From Branchiostoma lanceolatum (lineage: Eukaryota; Chordata; Leptocardii; Amphioxiformes; Branchiostomatidae), in the NCBI RefSeq assembly GCF_035083965.1, contig NC_089732.1, positions 2,400,883-2,464,882 on the forward strand: a DNA stretch of 64,000 nucleotides, given 5' to 3'. The position numbers were made by a program, and so were the translations under genes. Of the stretch, positions 20,901-31,972 are shown piece after piece; within the stretch, counting starts at the first letter, position 1, and each line of letters opens with the position of its first letter. The notes under the pieces are model-generated. The model saw only the letters and a program-made list of their open reading frames with translations. It ran no database searches and had not been told where the DNA came from.

Positions 20901-22777
20901 TGCTTACGTGTATATGGGGCGTGATGTACTAAAGATTTTCAAGTTTTTCAAGTTTTTCAAAGTGGCAGACTTATGCAACCCGGTGGATTAGTGTATAACT
21001 AACTGGAGGTTACATTATAAATACATACAAACTTCATAACTTCAGCTTTTCTTTGCACACACACAAAATATTAAAGGATGACAGGAAAAAAGCAGACAAT
21101 GAAGTTAGTCTGTAAATCAATCAACAAATTACTTTAATCTGGCTGAAATGAGTCAAGAAATTTCCTTCTCCCTTGAGTACCTTTAAATACTCTTGAGCAA
21201 AGAGTATTCAACGACACTCAAGGGAGAAGGAAATTATTGTGGAAGGCAAAAAACGCAAGGTTCCCTGCTTGTCCTGTCCATTAGCCCCCTTGTCTGTTAA
21301 TAGCTGTAATAACTTTTATTGTGTAATTCTGTATGTAAATTGTAAGTTGACTACTTGTTTGTTGCATGATACTTGTAGCTATAGGGTGAATCGAATGAAG
21401 TACTAGTATCCCCCAATATCTGCTTGGAGATACAGGAAGTATGTATACTAGTACTAATAGCCAGCTTCAAGTCAGAGTGCCTGGATAGGACACGCACATT
21501 ATGTAGTTAGCGAGTTTGTCTTTTCCCCTGACAGTGTGTACTTTGCTGCTTGATCGGCTTAAACCTTTTTCTCAAGTCCTTCAGGTCAAGATTAGAGCCA
21601 GCAGCGAAAGAATTGTGTTTACAATGTTTTCTGCTTTGAGTTGCGTTATAAATATCATAGTTTTCTATCAGAACTGTATGACCAGTAAACAACATCTTGG
21701 AGTAAAACAACATCATAAACTTCGTCAGTTTTATATGATATAAATATAAAACGTGTTACGCACTCGTTGATAAGTCTTTACGTTTTCAAAGTTGATGTTA
21801 AAGATCAACAATGTGCAATCGCACACCGACCGCGCAACTTTTGTTTCGCTAATTAATTTGACATTCTCTTTACTTTGTTGCGTCTTTTCCCGCGTATTTG
21901 TGAAGCAAATGGCGCATAATCGGTTTCCTTTCAGACCCAGATCCCTTTGTCATTCCGCGCAATAAACGCTGATCCACCCGACTAGCGTCAGGGAGGCGCC
22001 TGGCACGGATACTCTCCAAGCAGAGGAGGGGTTCCGGCTGGTTTTTGACGTGTTTTTAGGCGTTTTCGTCGGGATTTCTACTTTGTCATGTTTTTTAGTC
22101 TCTATGTCGTTAATAGAGAGACAAAAAATATGGCAAAGTGGAAAGCCCGACGAAAACGCCTAAAAACACGTCAAAAACCAGCCGGAACCCCTCCTCTGAT
22201 TGGAGAGTAGGCACGGATAGGAACACGCGCAGACACAACAAATTAGCCAATACACACTTCGCAACCACTTCAAGTAATCCTGAGTAATTCCTAAGTCGCC
22301 TCAAGAAAAACCTTGAATCCTTTCTGCAAGCAAGACTGAAGAGAATCTACCAAACACGTGAACAATAATAAATATTTAAAGTCCCAGCGAGAGGTCTCTT
22401 CAAATTGAGGATTATTTTGCATTTGTTTACTCGCTGATTTCCATCTAAATTCCCGCACATCCCGGGGATGTAAACAGCTGGACGGAAGGTGGAAAAGAGC
22501 AAGGCATGACGACAGGAAAAGGCCACGAAAGTTGACGTATAGACCTATAATGAAGCAAACTAAGGAATATTTCTTACCTTCAATCCTCTGACTCGAACGC
22601 GAAGCCACGGCGAGCGCGAGGAACAAACTAGTAAAAAGCAGAACAGAAAATGATTATCAAAACAACGACCCTAGAAAACTTGATAATTTTTTGCAGTTTC
22701 AGAGATATGTAATTGACGAAAACTGCCACCAAGAGTTAGAGCGAGAACACATACCTTAGAAGCAGCAACGTCTTCAT
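17996..22777 (-). CDS. EGF-CFC protein, Cripto/one-eyed-pinhead type Nodal co-receptor
   Basis: Family members are extracellular, usually GPI-anchored co-receptors that join Nodal to the ALK4/activin receptor complex. Exons: 22755-22777, 22578-22627, 20400-20513, 19670-19894, 17996-18186; 603 nt, 200 aa. The signal peptide is MKTLLLLSLFLALAVAS. A basic, poorly conserved stretch follows. The EGF-like domain is about 70-97, with CCENGGTCILGSFCMC and GRYCE; Thr77 in NGGTC is at the position O-fucosylated in Cripto. The CFC domain is about 104-137, with six cysteines (104, 117, 120, 122, 129, 137). VPHNDW keeps the His and Trp implicated in ALK4 binding. N-glycosylation sequons are at NFT (89) and NGT (124). 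The C-terminus is hydrophobic (LLVSLLATIAMATVV), as needed for a GPI signal, although the short charged end KYD is not ideal. The ATG is set by the signal peptide. The family is secure; orthology to one vertebrate paralogue is not decided. Confidence 0.93.
18269..19350. mobile_element. TTAA-flanked non-autonomous DNA transposon in a Cripto intron
   Basis: The left end is TTAA then CGTTGGGTAACATAAATTCG; the right end is CGAATTTATGTTACCCAACG then TTAA. The inverted repeats are matched over about 21 bp, and the flanking TTAA duplication fits piggyBac-type transposition. The interior is about 1.07 kb and holds no transposase that I recognise. It lies in the intron between exons 4 and 5 of the Cripto gene and accounts for most of that intron. 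Confidence 0.8.
19974..20120 (+). mobile_element. tRNA-derived SINE
   Basis: ATAACGGTTATGG resembles box A and GGTCCTGGGTTCAAATCCC is a good box B. The tail GGCTCCACCTTCCAATACC reappears inverted at about 12455-12500. It lies in the Cripto gene intron. The acceptor stem does not pair, so it is not a functional tRNA. Confidence 0.6.
20579..20755. repeat. MITE, TACTCTCCAAGCAGAG family
   Basis: Left end TACTCTCCAAGCAGAG, right end CTCTGCTTGGAGAGTA, with inner stems AAACGCCTAAAA-like / TTTTTAGGCGTTTT. Copies lie at 22010-22209, 28985-29238 (interrupted) and 31537-31632 (left half). No ORF. Confidence 0.88.
21159..21235. repeat. Small foldback
   Basis: Perfect 20-bp arms (AATTTCCTTCTCCCTTGAGT and its complement) enclose a 37-bp loop in Cripto intron 2. 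Confidence 0.75.
22010..22209. repeat. MITE, TACTCTCCAAGCAGAG family
   Basis: Full-length about 200-bp foldback with long complementary arms (GGTTTTTGACGTGTTTTTAG and its complement) and a short loop. It lies in Cripto intron 2. Confidence 0.88.
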
Positions 22778-22799
22778 AGCTTCGTCTCGACATTCACAT

Positions 22800-24020
22800 C
22801 TTAAAGGAGCCGCAAACAGTTCCTAAGGAGCGTTTAGTGCGGAGAGTCGGACAGTCGGACGGTCAGAACGATTCTCCGCTCGGCGAAAACCTGTCTCACA
22901 GGGGAGCGACCACGTGACGTGATTACCAGGGATATGCTGATTGGTCGAAAGAAATAGACGTCATACTGATCATGACGTCAGAGACACGTCCATTCTTTTT
23001 CGACTTCGGTGTAGGCTCCAGTTTCTGTGTTTGGCCCAGAACCCAGAGGTCCTGCGTTGAATTCCGGGGTCCCGTGATTTGTCCCGTTGACGTTGTGCCC
23101 TTGGGAAAGGCACTTTACACGACTTTCCTCACTTCACTCAGGTGAACATGAGTGCATAGCTTAGGTTGGGGACGTGCCTCGGGTAGGACGTAAAACGGAG
23201 GTCCCGTGTTTGAGAAGAGCCACACCTCGAGCACTCAAAAAAGAATAGGGGTCCTTCCCGGTGCCGAGTGGATCAAACCAAGGAGTTTAAAGATCTTTAA
23301 AATACATGTATTTTAACCTCCTTGATCAAACCTTAGTGAAGCATGATGCTTTTTCAAGTAGCTAGTGGTAGTGCAGTGCGGCTTCGCCACGGCTCGCATT
23401 TTTTGGCCAAGCACACCGGGTCACCCCTACTCTTCTCGATAAGTGTGTTGGGTTCTTTTACGTGCAGAGGTTTGACGCCCTAAAGCTCCCTCATACACGG
23501 GGCCGCCGTCTTTACGTCCCCATCCGATAGGACGATGCACATCATTTTTTTTAATCAAACCTTACAATTAGAAAACGAGTAATAAAGCTATCTGATATAC
23601 GTTATATAGCCATTAAACGTATTAGGTAATATGAAATGCACCTCTGAAGGCAGCTGTGTTGTCGCTTTTATTTTTGGGTCGATGAAATAGAACTTTACAA
23701 TATATGTCGAAAAATGTACTCTGGATTACAATTTTCGACAAAGACTGAGAGCAAGCTTTGCAGAAAATACTATTTTTCATTATTTCAGGCAAAAACAATA
23801 TATTTTATTGCCTACATTTATGCACGCAAATGTCGAAGAAAAACAATTTTCTCAAAGAAATGTCCAAAGATTCGTTCATTACTGGCGACGATAATTGGCC
23901 TTTGAGAAAACTTGTATCCCCAATATTTGCGTGCATGTTCTTTTTAACCATGAAAACAGACTTAACTAGTATTGCATTGAAGCTTGTTGAAGCAATGCGA
24001 GATTATTCAAAGTAATTTGT
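22800..24020. other. Intergenic space upstream of Cripto and lectin gene A
   Basis: Holds the divergent 5' regions of the Cripto gene and lectin gene A. Two SINE-like repeats lie at 23025-23545. The stretch 23640-24020 resembles 31060-31500 upstream of lectin gene B and is likely a duplicated promoter region. No coding exon is supported. Confidence 0.6.
23025..23545. mobile_element. Two abutting SINE-like elements
   Basis: The plus-strand part has CAGAGGTCCTGCGTTGAATTCC (box-B-like) and CCCTTGGGAAAGGCACTTTAC, which also occurs at 26852-26960. The second part is the reverse of the 11005 element (GCATGATGCTTTTTCAAG through AAAGCTCCCTCATACACGG). Confidence 0.6.
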
Positions 24021-24028
24021 CTCGACTG

Positions 24029-24035
24029 TATAAAG
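24029..24035 (+). promoter_or_regulatory. TATA box of lectin gene A
   Basis: TATAAAG within TTGTCTCGACTGTATAAAG, 131 bp before the ATG. The same 19-bp context occurs upstream of lectin gene B (TATAAAG at 31513-31519), which supports it as a conserved core promoter. Confidence 0.65.
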
Positions 24036-24159
24036 GCCCATGCATGTTGTTATTCGATATAGGTCGATGTAGTAAACATTTCATTTGGTGTCGGGATACG
24101 CTCAAAACAACCTGCACACTACCTGCTCTTGGACCTGTTACTGACAAGGCAGCGCCACC

Positions 24160-27100
24160 ATGTTGGGAGGGAACCCACCGCCCGAGACTACCAACAGAAG
24201 AGCCGCAAGAGGTAAAATACATTGGCATTATACAGTAGTTCCAATTAGATATTAATTAGAATACTGTAAATGCAGAAATGTTCGTGGTGATTTTATGTTC
24301 GCGGTTTTCGCAGCGACCGTTTCACCGCGAACTCAAAACCACCGCCACCATTTTTGTCCAATACTGTAGTAGTATCTGACTATAGCGCTGCGACGAACTA
24401 CCGCGAACTCCCCATTTTCGCCTTAGTGCGAAATAAAAACCACGCGAACTTAAATGCATTTACGGTAACCAACTATAGCTAAACCCATACAATCCTGCAT
24501 TTTCACCATTACTAAACCCCCCTCTCACTGGACCCGCGACAAATTGGCGACCTCGCTGCACCCGAGCGAATTTCATCGATAACAATCTTTTTACGCTTTG
24601 TGTGACTTGTTGTCTTTTTTAGTCATACTGGTACGTTTTGCATGATATTCCCATTATAAAGTCACGGCTAACTCAAATTCAATTTAGAACGCAGCGAGGT
24701 CGCCGACGCTATACGTAAAGCCACTGTCACACTTGTGCGTATAGCCTTTGCGTGTGAGTTGCGTATGGACAAAATTCAACACGCAGCCGTACGCACAACA
24801 GTTGTGTAATGTTTCGATTATCTTGACGAATGCTTGACTCACATTTCGTTATTCATTTGTTAAATGTGCCTCACACATACATAATAATGATCGAAAAATA
24901 TTCACAACGTATGACTTGCGTATATTATAGTGTAGTTTCGTTCATACCCAAAACTATCATGCCTACTGGGCCGTATTGTGCGTATGCCGGCGTACATAAA
25001 ACTTACACAAATCGATCGAGATGCATGTGAGACGCCTATTGTGCGCACGGCGGCGTATGGAAAAAAATTCAATGCGCGACTCACACGCAACGGGTATTCG
25101 CACAAGTGTGACAGAGGCTTTAGACTGTGATACTCGTACCGCGACATGCGTATGTGTGTAAACATGTCTTTGTTCTGACCTGCACTTATTGCAGTTGGGC
25201 AAAAATGTACAATAAAGGTCTTCATTCATCATTCGACAAACTGACGAAAAGTAGTGGATGCTACTTGAAACGTCTGACCGTTTCCAAGATCATATCCAGT
25301 TGCTTGAGTAACTGTTATTTTGCGTATCGTATTACCTGGATGTCTAACCTTTATCGGCGTTTTTACAAGTTGTCTATGTCATTATTTATTCTCCAGGCGC
25401 CTCACCCACTTTGCAATCTCAGTCTGACTGGAGATCTCTTGCGGACAGGGGTGCAAATACAATCAACACCATGTACATCTCTAGTGCGGGTAGAGCATTA
25501 TTGATAAGTTCAGAGTAATTTCATAATTTTATAATGAAAAGTTTAACCTCTTAGTAATTGTATTTCTTTATTGGTTTAGTTCATAGGGGAAGGGCTTTGG
25601 GATCGGTCTCATTTTGAATGAAAACGGTCTCATTTTGAATGTATTTAATATGACTAGTTTAGTTATGTTACTTATCTATGTATTTGTCTATATATTCATT
25701 ATTTATCATATGGTTGATTTTTCAAGGGGCGAAGTTAGATTATATTTCATCTTTTCAAGATTGGGCACAGGCAAGCGAAAGAAATACGCGTATTTTGTTT
25801 CAAGATCTCAAACACTGTATTGAGCTTGTATTTAGTTATTATTTTCGTTTGGGATATGCAGTGTTATAAAATACGTTACATGCAAAAGCTGTGTAGTGTT
25901 TGCAATGAATATTCTTTTAAGAAATGTATTTTTGCTTTGCCAAACAGCAACCTATGATCCAAGCACTTACAACAAGACCGACTGGTCTCGCCTGTGCAAG
26001 AAAATATGGTTGACTATTGGGGGCCTGGTTCTTGCAGGCATTGCCATTGTACTTCCTTTTCTAGCAGGTCGGTCAGTAATTACAGTACAAAGTTTATTGC
26101 AAGTACATGCCTAGCGCCTGAGGGCTAATTGTAAGAATAAACAGCACAAATAATGGAGACAAATACAATGATATTAAGGGCTATATCTAATGTTATGCTA
26201 CATTCTAAAATGTACATGGTGCTAGTTTTGTTAGGTTTGACTTCTTCTTTAGAGGCAGTAGAAGACGAATTTACCCACTTAATTTATAATTACAATTGAT
26301 ACAGTAAATTTGGCCTTTTGTTCGCGGGGACATGATTTTGCAGTATGAGGGAAAAGTTGTGTCTTGAGTTCGTGGTTGGAACAATTCTTCGGAACAAAGG
26401 TAAGGTAATGAAAACATATGTTCGTGGTGTCGTGATTTTGCCATGGAGAGATCACCCTAAAAACTGCGAGAATACGGTAAAACCACCGCGAACATAATAC
26501 AGTGAATGATGCTACTGTATCTCTCTCATTCTCTCTCTCTCTCTATATATATATATAGAGAGAGAGAGAGATAGATAGATATAGATATATAGATATATAG
26601 AGAATTATGTATAGATAAATAGATAGATATATATATACATATATAGCACAGAAAGCTAAAATTTATTTTCAATAACCATAGTACATATTTGACAAAACAA
26701 TCCGCTTCAATTGTGCAGTATTAAAATAGCAAGCTTAATTTTCTTTCTCTCTCTCCAATACAGTGTATAATGCAGTTAACATGACCATCCTCTCTGAGGA
26801 GATTCACAAGCTTGCAGCACGACTGACCCAGTTGGAACGTAAGTAGCTATAGTTCGGCTCAGAACCAAGTGGTCCCGGGGTTGAATCCTGTCATTTCAAG
26901 TCACCGTCTGTGTGCCCTTGGGAAAGGCATTTACACGACTTTCCTCACTCCACCCAGGTGTGAATGGGCACCTGACTTCGGTTGGAACCGAATGGCAGCC
27001 GCTCAGACCCTTGCGACAGTTCCACAAAATACAAGTGTGGAGCAAATATGTATCTGTTGCCCATGTATATTATGTGATTGGGAACCCTGCACCAATTCAG

Positions 27101-29898
27101 CACTAAAAAGGCTGTCATTCCACGGGTAATTTCTGACCAATAAAAAAAACATTAAGTGGTGTGTCCTACCGTCTTAGAGAAAATATTTCTTGACTTTACA
27201 CCATTCATCGACTGATTTGTAATTAAAATTTCTCTGATAACTTTCATTCCAGGCACCGATTTCAGGGGGCCCATAGGGCCAGCTACTCCCGGGCCCCCTG
27301 GACCGCCAGGACCGCCAGCTGGCTCTGGGCCTGCGGGGCCTCCTGGGCCACCCGGACCTCCGGGAGTAAATGGGCCCATGGGACCGACTGGTCCTGGGTC
27401 TGTGGGGCCTCCTGGGCCACTAGGACCTCCGGGAGTAAAGGGACCCATGGGGCCGACGTGCACTGGGTCTGCCGGGCCTCCTGGGCCACCCAGACCTCCG
27501 GGAGTAAAGGGACCCACTGGGCCGGCTTGCCCCGGGCCTCGCGGACCCCCCGGACCGCCAGGACTGAAGGGGCCCATGGGGCCAGCTGGGTTTGCCGGGT
27601 CTACTGGACCCCCAGGAGAAAAGGGACCCATGGGTCCCGCTGGCCGTGTATCTGCAGGCCCCCCTGGGCCACCGGGTCCACCAGGGGAAAAGGGGCCCAT
27701 AGGCCCGGTCATTCCTGGGCCGCCTGGACCTTCGGGAGAAAGGGGACCTATTGGGCCAGCTGGCCTAAAGGGGAAGGTGAGTAAACCTGGCCCCCCTGGG
27801 GAGAGGGGACGCATGGGGCCAGCTGGCGTTACCGGTCCTCATGGACCTCCAGGAATGACGGGTCCCGTTGGGCCGTCTAGTCCTGCCATACCGTTCAAGA
27901 GGAATGAAGGTTAGGTTCTTTTTTCATTGCTTCAATAAGACGTGTATTTTCATGCAAAAAGGTAAAAAGGTAAAGGTAGTTCCAAAAGTTTTAACCGTTT
28001 TCCTCCGTCCCTTGAGGTGTTGATGAGACCAGGATCGACTGTAAATCATGTCTAAAAATGTCGTGAATGCACCTTTTCCAGTATCTTGCCCCGGAGGATA
28101 TTGGGATGAGGAAGGGATCTGCTACAAGATGTTTCACTCGTCCCCTGTGGACTTCAACAAAGCGGCCGAAACCTGTCGTTTGGACGTGCGCGGCGGTACC
28201 CTCGCCATGCCCCGAGACGCCGCGTCCAACCGCGCCCTGATGAGCATGGCCCGAGAATTGGCCGAGGCTGACATTTACTGGATCGGCCTGCATGACCGGC
28301 GCAGAGAGGGGTATGTAACGGTGGGGTTAAAGCGCCTCCAACTGTCTAAATGGTCTTGATCTTTTAGCCTAGTGGTTAAGGTGTGCGTGCCTGTGATCTG
28401 GATGCCCGGTATCGGCGTACCCTGGAATCCAGAGCAATTGTACCGAGCTTCCCCGGACCTACACCGGCCCGCGCCCGGAGTTTCCCCGGACCTACCCTCC
28501 CGCTGTCCCGACAACGTACCCCGCCCCACTTACCGCTAGCCAAACAAGCTCCGCTCGTGTACGGCTAGCGATCTTGTGGGCTGTAGCGGGAAGTGGGGCG
28601 GGGTAGTTTGTCGGGGCCAGCGGGAGGGTAGGTCCGGGTAAGGTCGGGGCGCGGGCCTGTACAATTGCTCTGGATTCCAGGGTAGTTTCGGCGCGGGTTC
28701 TGGATTCCGGGGTCCAAGAGACCGTTCTACTCGCTTTGTTTCAGGTACTATGAGTGGATAGATGGCACTCCTCTCGGGAGCTACACTCTGTGGGGTGATG
28801 GACAGCCAGATAACTACAATGATGAGGATTGTGTCGAATATATTGTGGACAATCAAGATCATTGGAACGACCTGCCATGCGGCCGCCGCCTGTGCTTCAT
28901 TTGCCAGGTCATCCCAGGTACGTTTCATGTACATGTAGCCTGGACCGGATCGCTCGCCGAATTGACAAACTTGTTCAAATCGTCTACTCTCCAAGCAGAG
29001 GAGGGGTTCCGGCTGGTTTTTGACGTGTTTTTAAGGCGTTTTTGTCGGAACTTCTACTTTGTCATTCTGAAGAGACACTGATGAAAGACCGCGGATGCTG
29101 TCTGAAACGTCTGACAGTTTCGAAATTTTATCCAGTTGCTTGAGTAACTATTTTTGGCGGACAAAGTAGAAAGCCCGACAAAAACGCGTAAAACACACGT
29201 CAAAAACCAGCCGGAACCCCTCCTCTGCTTGGAGAGTACAAATGGTCCAATAGGAATATTTGGTAGGGTGACCTAGCTTGACTTGAAGAACAATTCATTT
29301 GGTAGCAAATGGCAACTATATGACCTGGTAACTCCTCAAACTTGTTTATACAATATCTGATATTTTGCCATATTTTACATTAACTAACATGTTAACATGA
29401 TCAACCGGTGTGATGGCCTTATGGGTAGAGTGTTCGCATTGCACACGTACGGTAGGTCGTGAGTTCGATCCCAGGCCGGGTCATACTAAAGACTCTAAAT
29501 ATGGTACAGACTGCTTGCCCTTCTTAGCATTTGGGGAAAGAGTATGGAAGTTGGACACACACATCACTACCAGCGGACTAGCCCCCTGTGATAGAGACGT
29601 GCACAACGTAACAGAAACGTTGTGTGGCCCAAGGGCTGCGAATCGGAGATGGGCGCCATAGCGTAGGTTCCACCAAGTGGTGTCGCATGTAAATGGGACA
29701 GCTACTCTTCCATGAGTAACCAATTCACACAGAAACAAAATGGACAGCATAACATAACATAACATAGCATACAACAACATCTCATAACTACAAGTACCAA
29801 CAATCCTCAGATCAGATCAGCAATGCAGTCACCATTGAACTTGTCAACCACAGTGACGATGGTTATTCCATTTTTTTTCTCTCACAGGACGTAACTAG
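24160..29898 (+). CDS. Lectin gene A: type II membrane collagen/C-type lectin receptor
   Basis: Probable membrane-bound pattern-recognition lectin, similar in architecture to vertebrate CL-P1/COLEC12. Exons: 24160-24211, 25948-26067, 26764-26838, 27253-27909, 28082-28310, 28745-28917, 29888-29898; 1317 nt, 438 aa. Residues 1-36 are cytoplasmic and include [11 protein letters not shown]; the membrane span is about 37-57; a short coiled coil is about 62-82; collagen Gly-X-Y repeats cover about 85-295; the CTLD is 302-435. The CTLD has WIGLHD, QPDN (398-401), the galactose-type calcium-site motif in known CTLDs, and WND (418-420). An extra Cys428 in RRLCFIC is unusual. The last exon encodes only the final residues before TAG. 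There is no signal peptide, so type II topology is inferred. Gene B is its closest relative. The ligand is unknown. Confidence 0.88.
24262..24467. repeat. MITE, TACTGTAAATGC family
   Basis: Starts TACTGTAAATGC and ends GCATTTACGGTA, with GTTCGCGGTTTTCGC inside. It is 50 bp downstream of the first exon of lectin gene A. Confidence 0.85.
24716..25122. repeat. Long foldback element in intron 1 of lectin gene A
   Basis: TAAAGCCACTGTCACACTTG at the left pairs with CAAGTGTGACAGAGGCTTTA at the right. Inner GCGTGTGAGTTGCG pairs with CGACTCACACGCAAC and continues imperfectly. About 405 bp with no ORF. Confidence 0.8.
26300..26519. repeat. Decayed MITE, TACTGTAAATGC family
   Basis: Begins TACAGTAAATTTGGCC and ends GCTACTGTA, with TTCGCGG and CCGCGAACATAA blocks. 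It lies in intron 2 of lectin gene A. Confidence 0.5.
26520..26646. repeat. (CT)n/(AT)n/(AG)n compound microsatellite
   Basis: CTCTCT, TATATA, GAGAGA and ATAG runs in succession. The self-complementary order suggests a hairpin. Confidence 0.9.
28355..28740 (+). mobile_element. SINE split by a foldback element in a lectin gene A intron
   Basis: TTTTAGCCTAGTGGTTAAGG (box A) and CTGTGATCTGGATGCCCGG match the intact tRNA-like repeat at the equivalent intron of gene B (35950-36060). At 28419-28683 it is interrupted by a foldback whose ends are CCCTGGAATCCAGAGCAATTG and its complement, bounded by TA. The SINE is therefore older than the A/B duplication and the foldback is younger. Confidence 0.7.
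28985..29238. repeat. MITE, TACTCTCCAAGCAGAG family, with internal insert
   Basis: Both ends are intact. The centre carries about 80 bp (GATGCTGTCTGAAACGTCTG, ATCCAGTTGCTTGAGTAAC) that also occurs at 25255-25320 and, in part, at 2998-3025. It lies in the last intron of lectin gene A. Confidence 0.75.
29404..29700 (+). mobile_element. tRNA-derived SINE
   Basis: TGGCCTTATGGGTAGAGTG (box A) and GTGAGTTCGATCCC (box B). The body, with GGACTAGCCCCCTG and AATCGGAGATGGGC, matches 62950-63240 in the EGFLAM-like gene. It sits in the last intron of lectin gene A. Confidence 0.8.
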
Positions 29899-31500
29899 GC
29901 GACAGGCCGAGCTTTGACCGTCACTGCTGAGAGGTTCCCTGACGATCGTCACAACACGACAAGGTGGGGTCAATGAACCATTTACATGAAGGGACTGAGT
30001 TGGCGAACTGGTTACTTCATGTTCCGATGAGTTTCGTAGAGGTAGAACCTGTATCAGACAAAGTGATCATCCGTGAATAGTTTCATCAGGTTGGTAAGTC
30101 ACTGAATAAAAAAAAGTATTTTTACACAACCAAGAGATTTATTCCACCGACGTTTCTGTTACCTTCGTCAGGGCAATTCTGACTGGTTCCCATATCAATG
30201 CAGCACAGTTGTAGCTGCTTATACATATTAATGAGATGCAATACCAAACGCAACGTGATCAATGGGAAACGATCTCGTGATCACCATAGAAAAGTAATGT
30301 AATTATAAAAGATGTACTTATCAACTGTTAGTATTCATGTAGTATTTAAATATTAGAGCTTCAGAAATGTGAATTGGACCCAGCTGATTGCCACTGATGA
30401 ACGGTTCTCCGCCGATCCTCCGTAAGGATGTGTTGCTTCGATTATATGGATGACATAAAGTGCAAAACAGGCATGTGGAAACTGAGGTAAATGGATGGAC
30501 CGAGATAGCAAACTAGTCACTTCATGATGTGTTTTTTGGGGACAGAATATGTTACAAAATGATCCTTTAGCACTCACCATTTGGCACCTAACTCCCTATT
30601 GGTTACAGAGTTAGGCAACAGGGAGAAGGTTAACCTTTAGCACACTGAAGTAGCTGTGTTTGGCACCCTATTCCCTATTGGTTACAGAGTTAGGCAACAG
30701 GGAGAAGGTTAAACAATGTTTATCAATTCTTATTGTTCATGTAGTCTTTTCAAACCTTCAGAAATAGAAAGATGTACTTCAACAAAATGAATTCACATGA
30801 AAAACGTGTGTAGCTCTGGCACAATGAAGACAGCTCCATGATTGTGGCTTGAAATAAAAGTACAAAATAAGAAAAGTGTTTTTTGATGATCCTTTGACTT
30901 CTTGAGTGAAAATATGTACACAAGAGCGTGTAAATACTGAAATAAGAAATTTCTATTACAATAAATCTCTCAACATTGTCATGAAAAGCGAATCGGCCTC
31001 GCTACTACATTAGTAATAACATATAATACTAGCTATGGAAGACACATCTGAAGGTATTTGTCTTGCTGCTTTCAGCAGGCAGGTAGGCAGGCTTTTGGGG
31101 TCATTAAAATCAACTTGAATAGAGCTTTGCAGAAATGTAGAAAAATGTACTATGCTTGACCGTTTTCTACTGACTATGAGCAAGACTATGACTTTAAATT
31201 CATATTTAAAGCTACACTGTTTTTCGTTGTTGCATCAGGTAAAAATAATAACGTTTTATTGCCTACATTAATGCACGCAGATGTCGGAGAAAAACAATTT
31301 TCACAAAGAAATGTCAATAGATTCGCTCATTGGTGGCGACGATGTGTGATCTTTGCGAAAACTTGTTTTTTCAATATATGTAGACTTATAAATGCAGACA
31401 TTAAAGCATATTCTTTTCATCTAACGCAATAAGCCTTGAATGCATTGCTTTGAAGCTTGTATCCAATGACTAGCAAAACGATTTAAGTATTCGATATGAT
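29899..31500. other. 3' flank of gene A and promoter region of gene B
   Basis: Contains a degraded second copy of the gene A terminal region at about 30355-30560, a direct repeat of about 70 bp at 30586-30715 (CCCTATTGGTTACAGAGTTA twice) and, from 31060, a region homologous to the gene A promoter. No coding exon is supported. Confidence 0.6.
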
Positions 31501-31512
31501 TTGTCTCGACTG

Positions 31513-31519
31513 TATAAAG
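31513..31519 (+). promoter_or_regulatory. TATA box of lectin gene B
   Basis: TATAAAG in the same TTGTCTCGACTG context as gene A, but 460 bp from the ATG, because a MITE half and other sequence (about 31537-31860) separate it from the segment starting AACATTTCATTTGG that is conserved with the gene A leader. Confidence 0.6.
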
Positions 31520-31536
31520 CTAAAGGGTGAGAATAT

Positions 31537-31632
31537 TACTCTCCAAGCAGAGGAGGGGTACCGGCTGGTTTTTGACGTGTTTTCGGCGTCTTTGTCGGGC
31601 TTTCTATTTTGTCTTTTTTTGTCTCTTCAAAC
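31537..31632. repeat. Left half of a TACTCTCCAAGCAGAG MITE in the gene B leader
   Basis: Begins TACTCTCCAAGCAGAGGAGG and runs through GGTTTTTGACGTGTTTT to CTATTTTGTC. The right half is absent. It is the start of the insertion between TATA box and conserved leader. Confidence 0.8.
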
Positions 31633-31972
31633 GTGAGTATGAGCATATAGCAATTCATGTTGTTATTTTGGAATGTTTTTGTTTTGTTTATCAGTTTCTC
31701 GTATTTCTGTGTTTATGTTATTCTATTTATAGTATTCTGTACAGGGCACGCCTGTAAAGCAGTGAGTTAAGCACTGAGCGCGCCTACCCCGTATAAATGA
31801 ATAATTTCATAGATAAATAATTCAATGAGGGCTGCTTTCATCGTTTTCTTTCATTTTCGTGAAGAAAATGAAAACATTTCATTTGGGTCCCAGGATCCGA
31901 TCAAAACAAGCAACGCATTGCGTGCTGTAGGATCTGTTTCTGATTTTGGAAACCTGACAAGCAAGTAGCATC

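Noticed and set aside
25614-25869. Membrane-like ORFs in gene A intron 1
   Set aside because: AT-rich intronic DNA with no splice consistency; the real exon starts at 25948.
27152-27814. Long minus-strand Gly/Pro-rich ORF
   Set aside because: It is the antisense shadow of the collagen exon of gene A, whose repeats are open in several frames. The same applies to 34683-35258, 39387-39984 and 54486-55040.
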